In this document: positions 1-12,470 of the stretch, in pieces
Layout: the number at the start of each line of letters is the position of its first letter
Numbering within the stretch: the first letter of the stretch is position 1
Origin: Prosopocoilus inquinatus
Taxonomy: Eukaryota; Arthropoda; Insecta; Coleoptera; Lucanidae
Direction of reading: 5' to 3'
Assembly: GCA_036172665.1 (NCBI GenBank)
Contig: CM069873.1
Span: 32,728,001 to 32,792,000, forward strand
Length of the DNA stretch: 64,000 nt
Translations under genes and position numbers: made by a program
The notes under the pieces: generated by a model
What the model was told of the DNA's origin: nothing
What the model saw: only the letters and a program-made list of their open reading frames with translations
The model's database searches: none

Positions 1-1251
1 AATTCTTTTGGTATATGACGTCTTAAAGATAACAGATTGGTCGATAATTTACAAATTTGTTTATGTTGAAGTCGTACGTTCAGACTACCATTCAACCACA
101 AACCGATAACTTTTTTGACAACACCTATGCAAACTAAATGCATATAGTCCAGTGGAATTTGCGATACTAAACCGAAACTTGAAATATTTGTCAAAATTGT
201 GTGTCCTAAGTGAAAATCTTTGTCTGTTTGTAATACAAAGCTTTCATCTGTACGTTTTAAACAATCCACTTCAGGAAAACATATTCTCCTGTCAAGATAT
301 TCTCCTTCTTGAATACATTTTGTACATCCAAAATAACCGGTATGTCCTTTAGTTTTCGTTATGGCCGGCGCATCGCATATGATGCAACGAAGTCGTACGT
401 TAAACTTAAAGCCTTTATATAATATACCACATTTTGTCAGATGAATCATTTCATCGACAAATTCTTGTAAGAATTGATTTGGATTTTCTGGTTTTGCGTA
501 TCCATGATACGCACCAATTAAAAAAACTTTTCCCTTTGGATAAATACTGCCAAGGATTGGCCAGAGCTGACTATTGTTAGAGTTTGAAAGTGGTAAACCA
601 TCAATGCCAACATCAATTTGTATATCAGAATTTACTTCTGCAAAATCACACTTACTTAAAATATTCAATATGGCGTTTTGTATTCCAAAATGGCAATAAT
701 AACCAGAATCGATGGTTTTTATTTTTGTAACTCTTGGTGTCTGGAGTAAAGTTCTAGCATCCTTTGGCAGAGACAAATTATTTTCTTGTTTTCGTAGGAC
801 AACTAATAAATCGGATATAGCTGTATGGCAAATATTATATTTAATTGCCCACGCGGCCAATTCATGTTTTATATTGAACGCAACACTGTCACCTTCATAT
901 ATTTGTTTTCCATTTTCATCTATTTCCTCAGAGTTTTTTATAAAACCATCACTAGTATGGATGTTTTAATGAATTGTCATGAGTTGTATTGAAACATTCA
1001 TCCTCTGAGCAACATTTTTCTTGCTCGAATGAATTATTATAAAATTCATTTTGTAGTTCTTCTTCAATGAAAACCGAACAATGTTTTTTATTAGCTTCCA
1101 CGCTTTCCTTACTGGCTTCTGGTTGTAAATGAGGATTTAAATGGTTGACATGACGTTGGGATACTCTTGCATTTCTACTGTCTTTAGAAAGTAACCTGCG
1201 CAAATGTCTTCTAGATATATTTATTATATCTTTCTTCTTACGTGTCCTCAT
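1..1251 (-). pseudogene. Broken transposase, 5' part, runs off the left edge
   Basis: An open frame starts at 1251 and encodes a basic N-terminus (RTRKKK, RRHLRRLL), then stops at 952. A second minus-strand frame opens near 966 and stays open to base 1, so about 315 further residues are readable across a one-base frame break near 952-968. This frame has no early start codon. Recognisable pieces are IDGLPLSNSNNSQLWPILG, a GYAKPENPNQFL stretch, ICDAPA, a CTKC zinc-like pair and LDYMHLVCIGVVKK. From memory this series of motifs marks the large Tnp2/Transposase_21-like family (EnSpm/CACTA-related) that is abundant in arthropods; the superfamily placement is an inference. The C-terminal half lies outside the window. 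The frame break argues for a dead copy unless it hides a small intron. Confidence 0.6.
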
Positions 1252-1418
1252 TGAAATGTTTCACAGGTCAATTTTCTGAAGCTCTATCTTAAAAAAAATC
1301 GGTTCAAATGGGCTAATAAACATATTTTAAAAGGGGTGTTTCCTTTCTAAATGGATCACACTGTATGGTTTAACCTGTCCCCATTAGAAATGAATTCGAA
1401 GTACTACTCAAGAAATAC

Positions 1419-1638
1419 GATGCGTTAATAAATTATTTAGATCAACTCTTGCTATGAAATTTTTATCACTGCATAGTGAAAACCATTTTTGCACTTTTTT
1501 ATGAGTTTTATGCCGTAAAAATTAGTAAATTTGACACTTTGAAAGTTCATTCGAATGAAGCGATACTTTAATAGACCATAAAAATCTCTAGTTAAATTGC
1601 ACAGCAAGAGTTAATTTAAATAATTTAATAACACAATG
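1419..1638. mobile_element. MITE, about 220 bp, with 36-bp imperfect terminal inverted repeats
   Basis: The ends are imperfect inverted copies (about 28 of 36 positions), with the inner part AACTCTTGCT / AGCAAGAGTT best conserved. There is no coding capacity. A clearly related copy in the same orientation lies at about 60,565-60,752, inside the Polinton-like element. I could not fix a target-site duplication. Confidence 0.6.
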
Positions 1639-2079
1639 TGAAGAAACAACGTTCCAAATTTTCTCAAGAGATTCATTGTCAGTATTAAAACACTGAAAAT
1701 GGTAATGATGCATAAAATCAAGACATAACCACGAATAGTGATTATCAACGGAAGAAATTCACATAAAAAAAATATATTCCTGCGACTATTTTTTGAAGGT
1801 TAAAATCACTGCCAATTTTATTATACGAATATATAATATAATATCAAATAATTAATTATCTGTTTCATTTAAAAATCAAACACTCAACTTTATTGTAATC
1901 TCTTGGATAAGTACATGTATAAATATAAAAGAATTTACTTGCCTTATCAAAATAATTGAACACACATCGATCACTCTTTGAATTCAGAAGCGAAGAGAAC
2001 GATATGCGCCAAGCCGCCAAACGCTTAGCGAATGCAGTTACGGAACACTCGAATATATGCGATTAGATACGATTAGCCG
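1639..2079. other. Non-coding gap
   Basis: AT-rich sequence without a usable reading frame. A short GC-richer patch lies at 1,985-2,050. Nothing is recognised. Confidence 0.5.
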
Positions 2080-2084
2080 CACGT

Positions 2085-2412
2085 ACATACGTGTATATCC
2101 ACATGACATCTAATGGATATTTACTGTGGACTGGATACGACAGACATAAGATATGTCTAGTCATGAATATCCATAGGACATCTAATGTATATTCACTATG
2201 GACTGGATATGATATAGATATTATGGATATAGATATGTGTAGTCGTGAATATCCATAAGACATCTAATGTATATTCACTGTGGACTGGATATGATAAAGA
2301 TTTTATGGACATCTGTATGTCCAGGCGTGTATATCTAAAAGATATCTAATGTACATTCATCGTGGTTTGGACATGATATGGATGTAATGTACGTCTAATG
2401 TACATACAATGG
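2085..2412. repeat. Tandem repeat, unit about 82 bp, about 4 copies
   Basis: The landmark GACATCTAATG recurs at about 2105, 2177 and 2259, with a diverged copy (GATATCTAATG) at 2341, giving steps of 72, 82 and 82. Each unit also carries a CTGTGGACTGGATA-like block. Copies diverge progressively to the right. The array ends directly against the P-element-like remnant. Confidence 0.75.
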
Positions 2413-2419
2413 ACGTTTT

Positions 2420-4225
2420 GTGCTGTGTGGGCTAGATGAAGTGTTAAGCTCTTTAAAAATAAAAATTGAATGTTTTAAGAATGAGCATGAGAAAGACTGT
2501 GGAATTGTGCTCGATGAAATGGCCATCAAGCCCGCTAACATGTATGATCCTGCGACAAAAAATTACGTTGGTAATGTTACATTACCACATCATAGTGGTG
2601 TTGCATGTAACGCTCTTGTAATAATGGTGATGGGAATTAGTTCAAGATGGAAACAAACAGTATCATATTATTTTACAGGTATGGATTGTAGTGAAGTGTA
2701 ATTTTAAAATCAAAAGGATTTTATTTTTTATTTATATTTTTTTTTGCGGGCAAATCCGTTGATGGAGCAGTATTTGAAGAAATATTGTTCAGTATAATTT
2801 ATAAAATTGAAAATATTGGCTTGAAGATGATAAACATAACTTCTGATATGGGATCTTCAAATAAAGCATTATGGAAGAAATGGGGCATAATAGCAGGACG
2901 TTATGAAAATATTAAGAATTTTATTGTTCATCCTTTTAATGCTTCTCGCAAAATTTTTATTATTGCAGATGTTCCTCACCTTTTTAAAAATATTAAAAAT
3001 ATGTTGATGGCTAATAATCTATATCGCTAATGAAATACAAATCAAATATAATTTGCCTACAAATGAAATTAAGGCTAGTCACATCGAAGAATTAGTTAAT
3101 TATCAAGAAAATTTTCAGTTTTCTTTAGTACCAAAATTAAAACGAGAAGATTTGTGGGCTGATCACTTTCAAAAGATGAAGGTCTCAAATACATCAAAAG
3201 TTATAAATCAAGATGTTAGCAATGGTTTATTATTCTTAGGAGAGCAGATAAATAAACCAGAATTTATTGTGACGGCCTGGTTTATATCATTGATAGATAA
3301 GTGGTTCTCATTAATGACCTCTAGGCATCCTGCTGTTGCATTAAGTAAAATATCTGAAGCTAATTATAAGGAGGCTGTAGAATTTTTAAGATCAGTTATA
3401 CACATTGTTCGTAATTTGTATGTTGGAGAAACAAAAGCTTGGAAACCGTTACAGACAGGAATTATTCTTTCTACACAATCAGTTTTAGATATTCAAGATG
3501 AGCTTTTGAATAATCAAAACTATATTTTTGTGCTAACATCACGCTTTACACGAGACTATAGAAAATGTATTCAGCACTGTTCGCTCTAAACAAATTGTGC
3601 CAACAGGATTGCAGTTTAAAAATAATTCAAAGCTTGTATGTGTATCACAATACCTTAAGATGTATCAAATAGTTCGTATGATGAAGATGATAGATTGTTC
3701 TTGTCAGATTTTTTAGACACTGTTAAAGTATCTGCAACTTGTCGTAGAGCAGTCAAAATTTCAGATACGGTCGAAATACCTTTAGTAGAAATAAATTACA
3801 GTGAACGTAACTCGCTATATTAGATCTCAGGTTATATAATTAATAGTATAATAAAAAAGTCGAATACATGTGTCAGGTGCATAACACCGTTAGGTTCAAA
3901 AAAATATGATCAGACAATGGCAAATGTAGCTTTACTGACACAATTGAGAGCATATAAAAAAAATTACCTCTTTTATTGTAATCCTTGCACATATAACTTC
4001 TTTCTGGAAATGGAAATAATTTTCAGGCAGTACTATTCTAAGATTAAAGATCAGAATGCTGATTTACATCACTTTTTAACACAGCAAGTTTTAGCCAGAT
4101 GCAAATTTACTCAATTATGTCATAACATGAAAAATAATATTATTACTAGATACATGTCTTACCGGTTAAAAATTGCTAGTAAGAAAAAAAATATATGGAA
4201 AATAAATACAGTAGTAAATCTTTAA
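2420..4225 (+). pseudogene. P-element-like (THAP9-type) transposase remnant
   Basis: Four collinear blocks read as one P-element-type transposase. The first has CGIVLDEMAIK and YDPATKNYVG (the catalytic aspartate region). The second has NITSDMGSSNKALWKKWG and ADVPHLFKNIKNM. The third runs from NLPTNEIKASHIEEL through an RNase H-like C-terminal part. The fourth, from 3917, is the C-terminal tail. Blocks one and two are separated by what looks like a 71-nt intron (2679-2749) whose acceptor reads GG instead of AG. Frame shifts follow near 3025 and 3560, and there is a stop at 3592. The THAP DNA-binding N-terminus is absent. A polyadenylation-like AATAAA lies near 4280. This is an inactive fossil. 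Confidence 0.75.
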
Positions 4226-4560
4226 TGCGTGTTTAGATTAGAATAATTATAGAACATTTTACTGTAAATATTTATTTATAAAATAAAAGCTATTTAAATA
4301 ACAAATGTAATTTATTGTTTCTTTATTTGTACCTGAATTTTGCGTTAAAAATATATACTTGTACAATGGATACATATCCGTCTATTTAAATTTGGCCTGA
4401 AAATGGCGGCGATCGATTACGTGTCTTTCCCCTCTTTATATAGATACCCTAATACTAGTATTACAATATCTACCCGGTAAAACTGTAAAGTCAATATTCT
4501 TCGTATGCAAAAGATGCCGCCACTTCCTAAACGATATTTACTTATGCAATCTGACAAGCA
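4226..4560. other. 3' flank of the P-element remnant
   Basis: AT-rich sequence with an AATAAA near 4280. A less AT-rich patch at about 4400-4450 (AATGGCGGCGATCGATTACG) could be the remnant's terminus, but I found no matching inverted copy upstream. Confidence 0.35.
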
Positions 4561-4887
4561 GAGAATCCAATCCCCTCCAAATGAAACGCGCCCTTAAATA
4601 TGCTGTTCAATGGTTTCATTCTTCACGGTTACAGTATGTCTCGCTAATTTGGTATTCCATATACAAGTGTCACATAGAAACCCTAGAACAAGTTCAGCGT
4701 CCTTTTCTCAAATTCAGATGGTTTAAAGAATTTGGTGTGTACTCTTCCAGAGGTTTTCCACATGAAACTATACTTTCTGAATTTAATTTTGATAGGAGAT
4801 GCATATTTTGTTGTTATTTTTACGTAAGTTGATTAATAATGAAATTGATGCAGCTTACCTTTTGGATAGATTATCCTTCCATGTACA
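4561..4887 (+). pseudogene. LINE (jockey-like) reverse transcriptase C-terminal fragment
   Basis: The translation has LQYVSLIWYSIYKCHIETLE and a VQRPFLKFRWF stretch, matching the 'VWxPxYxxHIxxLExVQRxFL' pattern found after the RT domain of jockey-clade non-LTR retrotransposons. After a frame shift near 4810 a second frame continues with FLRKLINNEIDAAYLLDRL, also typical of the region. It is a 5'-truncated, frameshifted scrap. Confidence 0.65.
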
Positions 4888-5865
4888 GTTGGGGAAATAG
4901 AAAGCGGGACAGTAAACTTTCGTTAGTTTAAACCTTACTTCTAAATTTCGGTAACTATGGTAATTTATCAATCTTCACATTAAGTAAAATGATTAATCAT
5001 TCCGTTTAAAATTAAAAATTATAACGAACAAATACCTTATACGAATAAATCATACTAGTGTAATAGTTATTTCTTATTTTACTTATAATTATTGTTATGC
5101 GAAATAAAATGAAACAAAATAACAGTTATTTCGATTGAATTATTGAATGCAAATGCCCATTGATTGAATTAAGATTTCTAATATACATATTCCACATCCA
5201 AAATGTCACATAGTTCTTCCAAAGGCTTCACTAATTCCCTGTAATTCACTGGTCGAAAATTTCCATTTACATTTCCCTTAGAAAGACGATACATTCTTCA
5301 GAACTCAATTTGACAAGTTATTTCTGACGTTCATTGATGGTAATAAATTAGTTAGAAGGGTCACGACTTACTGTAACTTCTATGCTTTCACTAATTCAAT
5401 GTTTTATGCTTATATTGTTTATTTGATTACGTAGTTTAGGTTATATTTAGATGTAGATTAGTTTTTGGCTTGTTTTACTACTTTTACCATTTTGCTCTGT
5501 AATTGGTTTTTGTAAACTGTTGGGCAAAGAAACATATTAACATTATTATTATTAGTATTATATAAGTTAGGTACATAACTCACTTATGGAACATGTATTT
5601 TCTGATATAGAACTCATCATAGGCGATAACTTTTGTAGAAGACTTTTTCTTTTATAATTAATACTTAAGGCGCTATTGAAGAAATTGATTCTAATAACTC
5701 ACCCTATTTTGTAAGAAAACATCTCTCTTAAAACACAGTGTGATGTTTAGGTGGTGGGTAGCTTTTTTTTCATGTAGGTAAGTCGGTATATCACTGGTAA
5801 TTTTATTACGATATAGACATCAGATAGATATGTTCTCTGCAATCTGTTACTTATGTAAAGCCAGT
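4888..5865. other. Non-coding gap
   Basis: AT-rich sequence. CAGTTGGGGAAATAGAAAGC, following TA at 4886, resembles a Tc1/mariner-type terminus, but no partner end was found. No gene is seen. Confidence 0.4.
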
Positions 5866-6312
5866 CTAAAGCTGTTTTCTTTTGCTTAAAAGTTTGAATC
5901 TGGTTTTGAATAGTTTGGATCTGGATTTTGAAATTGTTGTAATAAAACACCTCTGATTTAAATTATTAATTGATAATTCCTCTACAAATAACAGCAATTC
6001 AGTCCAAACAAAACATAAAAATAATTCGATTTGAAGAGGAAAGGGTATTATCGATCGGGATTGAAAATTCAAAGTGGGAATTAATTCGTTTGCAAAAGAA
6101 CGTCTGTATTTGAAACTAAACGTTTCTGTGAGCGAAAGAAAGCACCTAATCTCGACAAGTTTATGACTTATATGATCAAATTTTCTTAATCCGAATATGT
6201 ATCTTAGACAAGAGTTTTGAGTTTCTGAAATCGGTTTTGGTTGATGACATCGATGGCTGGACCATATACAGAAATACAACAAGTGAAGTAGGACAACACT
6301 AACATATTGCAC
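5866..6312 (-). pseudogene. LINE reverse transcriptase fragment
   Basis: The minus-strand translation contains TQNSCLRYIFGLRKFDHISH followed by KLVEIRCFLSLTETF, the 'QNxCLRxIFxxRKxxHIS' pattern of the region after the RT domain in jockey/I-type LINEs. The rest of the 148-residue frame is diverged and catalytic residues are absent. It differs from the fragment at 4.6-4.9 kb and lies in the opposite orientation. Confidence 0.6.
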
Positions 6313-9150
6313 AAAAGAGTTTTTATTTTACTGGAAAGTAGTGGCGATGAAGATAAATAATTTCCAAGCTGTTACATATTTTGAAACGTAATATTTAAAT
6401 CTGAATTCGTTATCCATAACATTAGCAACAAATTAAAAAAGAAAAGAAAGTTTCTTAAACTTTACGTCAGTGGCCAAATAAATTTTCGTTACGCCATAAA
6501 AATGCCCAATCTGGCAACACTGGTTAACGCACCTCTGCGGTGAGCAATTAATTTCATCCTTTGATAAGGGTATTCAGCAGCAGGCAACTATAATGATAAG
6601 TGCGGAAAGTGTAGCTTTAATATCATAGATGGCCCCGAATTAAATTAATCTTGATTAATCCAATAACTCAAATTCACGTTTTCAAACGCTACCTCACCGG
6701 AATATTTAGTACTTGAGGAGAAACCCTCGAAATCTAAATGTACTTACATTTTAGATGAGGTACGCATTCTATTTTCATGTATGATTTTTTTATCTTTTAC
6801 AGATGAGTCATTTTCTATATAAGAGATACAAGATGCTAAAAATACGTTCGAAAATTAATTAATCGCGTAAAACAAGAAATAAAGATAATATTTTTTTTTC
6901 TTTAAACATCTCACGGACTGGTTAGTTTTTATGGTGTGTAACTGATTGTGAGATCAAGACCACCGTAATTTGTAAGTGCGTAAAATCTAAATACTAATTT
7001 TAATAGAGTTATACTAATTTTTAGTGTTTATAATTTAGAAAGCAAGATGATAAATGTTAAAGGCCGAGATTATTTATCCTTTCACACTGTTAGTAGACTT
7101 CCTTTTAAATACAGTTAATGAATTTAACATTTTGTTAGCTGGCATGGACCCAAGACTTCCGATAGATTACACAGTTTCACCGGAAGCAATAGAAAAGATA
7201 AATAAAATTAGTAATTCGTATAAAAATACAGGGTACTCCACAATATAACGCCCAAAGCTTAAGGTTGCGTTCCTTATGTTATAATGACATCTAATTAAAT
7301 TTGTCTTTGTGCAAAAGACATTTTTGACTTAAAACACTGGAACATCCTGCATAATACTGGGTTTTATTTTTGCTGTACTAGACGAAGATTTTAGTTTTCT
7401 TTTAAGATAAATTTAACTTATATTTACAATTACACACCCCCGTACGAGAGATATGTTTTGCCTTTGCCACTTAAGCGAAAGCTGATATTTAACGTTCAGG
7501 TTACGAATACAAAGACCACCTTATTAATAAACAAACATAATGCCTGTGCGACAGTTTTAACTCCAGCTTCATGTTACATACAAGCAATTTGCGAACGAAT
7601 GCTAACTTTAAACGAAACATACTATATTACAAAATACGTTCACCTAAATACATTTCTATTTTATATTTATTGATGTGTCTAGAAAATATCAAAAAAATCA
7701 ATTATTTTCGTTTTAAAAAATATTCATACATTTTTATAGATTACAACTAGGCGTAGAACTTTGCTGGTAGGTATACACAATAGCAACACGTCTTGTTTAC
7801 ATGTTTTTAGTATTAAATAAATAAAAGTGTTTGCGGCAGAAAGAAAAAAGGAGGTTCGCCGAATTGATATCGCACAAATCAAAGAAAAGTTTCCTTGTAT
7901 ACAAATATTTGTATCATTTATTTATTTTGTGTGCTGCAAAATTATCTAAAAAATTTAGCTTACATAAAGTTTAACAGGAAATAATGTTTACTCTGCACAG
8001 CAATGTTTCACGAATAATCCGGGGTAATAAATTTTTGCACAGAAAAATTTTTAAGGTTTACGTTCGTATAAAGTTAATTTTGATTAATAAATTCATTCAT
8101 CCAACCCGGTTTATTAGAATATTCATTAATACGGTATTTCCTGAAGAATATTGTAAGTGAAGTAAATTTTACTGCTACCTAAATTAATTAAGGAAATAGA
8201 TCCAAGTTATCAAAAATAATGAAGTTGATTCATATCGTCAAGTGTTTTTTCTCATAACTCCCTAAGATAAAAATTACTGTTACGTAAGTAAACATTGAAA
8301 TAAAAATTATACTACTATACATAGACATTAGGATCGTGCTTAATGTATTATTTATTAGTATTATACACGCAACAAAGTGTAAAAAAAAATATGAAATACA
8401 TACTTATAATTAGTACTGCAGACATAAAAATATTTAGACAACACATATTCGAGTTGCGTAATACCTTCATGTAGTAAGTATGTACCTACCAATTTATTTC
8501 ATAATAAGCTTTTTTTAATGATGGTTGTGTAGCGCTTTGTTTAGTATATGTTATAAAAAGAGTTTAACGCGCGCTAGAACATATTTTAAAAACAGCTTCT
8601 TCACATTTATTATTATTTTTTCATCAAACAGAGTATAATAATTATGAAATTGTTTGTTTAATTTAAATAAATTATTTAGTGTCCACGTCAATGAAATTTT
8701 GTCGACAATGCTCCAAATCAGGGATTCCAAACCTTTTTTAAACATCGACCAATTAGGTGATAAATTCTTTTTATCAATCCCCGTCTTTCCCTTATTTCAA
8801 TCTACATTATAACTCTAAATTCGTATCTACGACGAATTTAGATTTTTCAGCTGTTTTTAACTCACATTTTGAGCGATCACCCTGTATATGATTTAAAAGA
8901 AATCGATTTAGATCAGAAAATTGAAGTTCTTTACAAACATACCCTCTTGCCATTTTGACGCGGTTTAATAACACTGTTCAACACTAAAATTGCTTCTGAA
9001 GTAAAAATAGCCAAATCATAACTACTTTGCTCTGTTAAACACCAATATGACTGTAAAATATTTTTCTAGCTCTCGTTTTGAAGATAAAGTTCCCTTTTTT
9101 TAACTAGAAATACAAAAATAGCTATATTAATTGAAAGTTCTTTTCGCTTA
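6313..9150. other. Non-coding gap
   Basis: About 2.8 kb of AT-rich DNA. Only frames of 60-70 codons are present (7054-7248, 7458-7673), and none is recognisable or flanked by good splice sites. No RNA gene or clear repeat pair was found. Confidence 0.45.
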
Positions 9151-9152
9151 TA

Positions 9153-9470
9153 CAGTGTGTACCAAAAAGTTTTATACAAATGGAGAAAAAGTGTATCTTA
9201 CATTTCACAAAAAAATATCATGTACTTTTTTATGTGATATTGATGTGTAAGGCATTAATTTCAATATAAATCTAACAATAATTGAAGATAAATTAATTTA
9301 TACGTAACCATAGCAACCACAGCAATCTTTCGCTGACAGTACAAAACGCCATAACAATCAATTGAAGAGAATACGGTTTTTAAAACATCAAATGTTATGC
9401 TTGTTATATATCAATCGTAACAAGTATAACAATCGATATGAAGTGCTTACAGAGTAGACCACAATGTATT
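9153..9470. mobile_element. Tc1/mariner-type remnant, related to the element end at 27.7-28.0 kb
   Basis: A TA dinucleotide is followed by CAGTGTGTACCAAAAAGTTT, a typical Tc1/mariner-style terminus. The following 200 bases (TCTAACAATAATTGAAGA, CATAGCAACCACAGCAATC, GTGCTTACAGAGTAGACC) recur in inverted orientation at about 27,770-27,990. It carries no coding sequence. Confidence 0.5.
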
Positions 9471-9648
9471 AAAAAGTTATTTTATATTACCTAATGTTAG
9501 TTTTTGCAACAATTCCCTATTTTTGTGTAAATACAGCGGATATTTTTTGCTACATTTATGGTGAAGCTTCTTAAAGGCATAAAATACCAGCATATAAGTT
9601 ATTTTTTTAGCCAGAGCTACTAAATTGTTTTCGTTGTTTTTATATTTA

Positions 9649-9695
9649 ATACTGCTAAAGAAGCCCCAAGCAGGGCTGAAACAGCTGTCCAGAGG
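9649..9695 (+). ncRNA. Hammerhead-ribozyme-like sequence, core mutated
   Basis: The layout matches the hammerhead copy at 44,337-44,383: core CTAAAGA at 9655-9661, stem II 9662-9666 with 9673-9677, GAA at 9678-9680, a 4-bp stem III and a C at the cleavage position (9689). The first core segment reads CTAAAGA where a functional ribozyme needs CTGANGA, so the essential G5 is an A. It is probably an inactive copy of the same repeat. Confidence 0.55.
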
Positions 9696-9829
9696 CTGCT
9701 GTTCTCACTGCAATCAAAAACGATTTGCACAAATTTTTTCTAAAAACTTTCATTATGCTTTGACAGCAAGCATGTCTATCCTACTGCAATGTCAGGTCAA
9801 AAAGCGATAGTAAGATGTCGCTATTTTAT

Positions 9830-12000
9830 ATGTTTATATTTAATACTTTACTTTTTATAAAAAAATACCATTTTCATTTCAGAAACATTTAAAAAGTTAA
9901 ATTTTTTTTCTCAGTGTAATTTTAACAAATGAATCTCTCGGACTCTTTCGTTTGAGAATAGAAATAAAAATTAACTTGTCAAAAAATTCATAAACATTCT
10001 GCTTAGTTCTAATGAATTGTGTTAAACGTCACCTATGAACATATTTAGAAATTAATTAACCCTTGTTAATAAGTTATAACTTATAAGCGCATCATATTCA
10101 ACTATTTGAAAAGACAGAGTCATCTATTGTCCCAAAGTAAAAACTGTTTTCAGCTAATTTCCTGTAACCGCAATTTAATCTTCACGCAAAATCCTTTACA
10201 ATAATATTTACTCACAAATAAAATCACAGCGTGGCAGGTATCTTCAAGGTGATCAAAAAGAGAAACGATTTCTGCAACAGTAATCTTCAATACGCTGACA
10301 TTCCCAGCCAAACTCTGGCTTCGCAATGATTTTAATTTCAAAATTAAATATCAAGATACATAATCACAGCGGGACAGGAATCTTCAAAGCATCATCTCTT
10401 GATTAAAAAGGAAAACGAATTTAATCGAAATTTATGAAAGGTCAAAGAGAAAGAAATTTTCTATCAGAATCCATTGTTAGAAATAATCATGTAATTAAAA
10501 AAAAGGAGGCGTAGCTGTTCGCAAATAATTGAAGATCGACGTTAACTCATTTGATAAAGTTGTAGTTCTAGACGTGCCAGAAAAGTTTTCTTAAAAATTC
10601 CTTTTTTTGCTCCATCTCTTCATAAGAAAGCTATTACAGAAATACAGAAATATAATTCACCCAATTCATATACAGAATCAAAGCGCGACAAGACTCATAG
10701 AGAGCGCCATCTCTTAGACAAAAGTGAAAATTATTTCATTTGAGGGCATGATTATTGCAGTATGAGGACCAGTCGACTTCGAACTTGTGTATGCAAACGT
10801 ACATATATTAGCTTGCATTTTATGAAGTCGCACTTTACAATGCAATTTAAACGAGAAACTACGACTTCATAAAATGCAGGTTAGTAAGATGAATCACACA
10901 GAATTTCTGTGTAATTCATTTGATACAATCTTTGATTTTGTCATTGCAAGTTTGTACACTTGCGTGAAACGTACACTAATGCTTAAAAGTTTCGAAATGA
11001 AAAGCAATAAAATCATTCGAATTTGAACCTTATTGAAACGGGCCTAATATATTTCGAACCTTAAGGAACAGAGACACTTTCTCCGCACCCCGATAGGAGG
11101 GTTGTTTACTTAGGTCCTATTAAACCCCGGCCGGTGCAGATGTTTATGGTTTGTTGAATTTCGTTGCCAGTATTTGGTTCCGAGTATTTATTGAGGCGAC
11201 TCGCGGTTGCGAACGCGGACGCGGTGGCGAATTTGTTTGTTCTCTTTTGCTTTAACTTAAAAATTGAACAAAAAATGTTTTTTTTTTTTTAATTAGAATA
11301 TTTTATATTGTTAAATAACAGGATTTCAGATCATATTATAAAGACATATAAATGTTAAATTGCTATAAAGGATCGACGATGTTAATTAATCTGAAAAATT
11401 ATAATTATACCAAATTTCTGCCTTTATACACTTCTGGTTTGTTTGACTTCACAAAAATTTTATTCGTTTGTAGTTTGTGTATGTTTTTCTGTGGATTCTA
11501 AAATTTTCATTACGAGAAATACATAAATAGATTTTTAGTAAATATGAAATACAGGGTGATTTATTAGCTCACCGACAAGCTTTTCCATACGGAAAGCTCA
11601 CATAATTTTAAGAAAATAATAACAATTAGGACATATGTTCGATTTTAATGCATGGCAGAATATGCAAACAAGTTTCAATAAAACAAATATGATGTTAATG
11701 TCAGTTATGAATGTCATGAATTATGTCTGAAATATTTAAAAAAATACTATGAAAGAATTTGATAATCGTTTGGCATTAGTATTTAAAACGTGAAGGGCAT
11801 TTGAAACAGTTAAAATGTTTTTACTAAAAATAAGTGTTATTATTTTTTCTAAAATTGACCATAGGGATATTTACATTGCATGTTCAGAGTAAAAAAAACT
11901 CATGGTATAGGATGCACAATATATAAAAAAAAAATCTAAAACAATTTTATATATCAAGTATGCATAAAACAAAAATTATGTGTTGATTATTGGAAACAAG
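9830..12000. other. Non-coding gap with short dispersed repeats
   Basis: AT-rich sequence. A dispersed motif (AATC-AAGCGCGACAG ... GAGCGCCATCTCTT ... GAAAA) occurs near 10,210, 10,365 and 10,675 and again near 22,710, 23,030, 23,570 and 23,705. A GC-richer stretch lies at 11,080-11,230. A mariner-style ACAGGGTGATTTATTAG lies at about 11,553. No gene is seen. Confidence 0.45.
10809..10883. repeat. Inverted repeat, 22-bp arms
   Basis: The arms at 10,809-10,830 and 10,862-10,883 pair with two mismatches (common core TGCATTTTATGAAGTCG) around a 31-nt spacer. Confidence 0.65.
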
Positions 12001-12010
12001 TAAAATAAAT

Positions 12011-12470
12011 GTTCTCAATAATAAAGTCTACTAATTTATAATTGAGAAATAAGTCACAGTATTATTGGTCTGTTTTTTTTTGGAAATATATACGTGAATT
12101 ATTGTTTTGTTAATTTTTACTTTAGTTTTGTTTTTACTTGTATTAAGTTTTTCGTTGTTCTCAATAATAAAGTCTACTAATTTATTATTGAGAAATATGT
12201 CACAGTACTATTGGGCAGGTTTTTTTTGTTATAAATATATACTTGAATTATTGTTTTGTTAATTTTTACTTTAGTTTTGTTTTTACTTGTAATAAGTTTT
12301 TCGTTGTTCTCAATAATAGAGTCTACTAATTTATTATTGAGAAATATGTCACAGTATTATTGGGCCGGTTTTTTTTTGTAAAAATATACGTGAATTATTG
12401 TTTTGTTAATTTTTACTTTAGTTTTGTTTTTACTTGTAATAAGTTTTTCGTTGTTCTCAATAATAAAGTC
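12011..12470. repeat. Tandem repeat, unit about 147 bp, just over 3 copies
   Basis: The landmark GTTCTCAATAATA starts at 12,011, 12,157, 12,306 and 12,453 (steps 146, 149, 147). Each complete unit begins with a hairpin, CTCAATAATAAA / TTTATTATTGAG, around a 9-nt loop. The units differ only slightly, which suggests recent expansion. Confidence 0.85.

Noticed and set aside
7054..7248. 64-codon frame that reads like a plausible exon (MDPRLPIDYTVSPEAIEKI)
   Set aside because: No convincing splice donor, no neighbouring exon and no recognised family.
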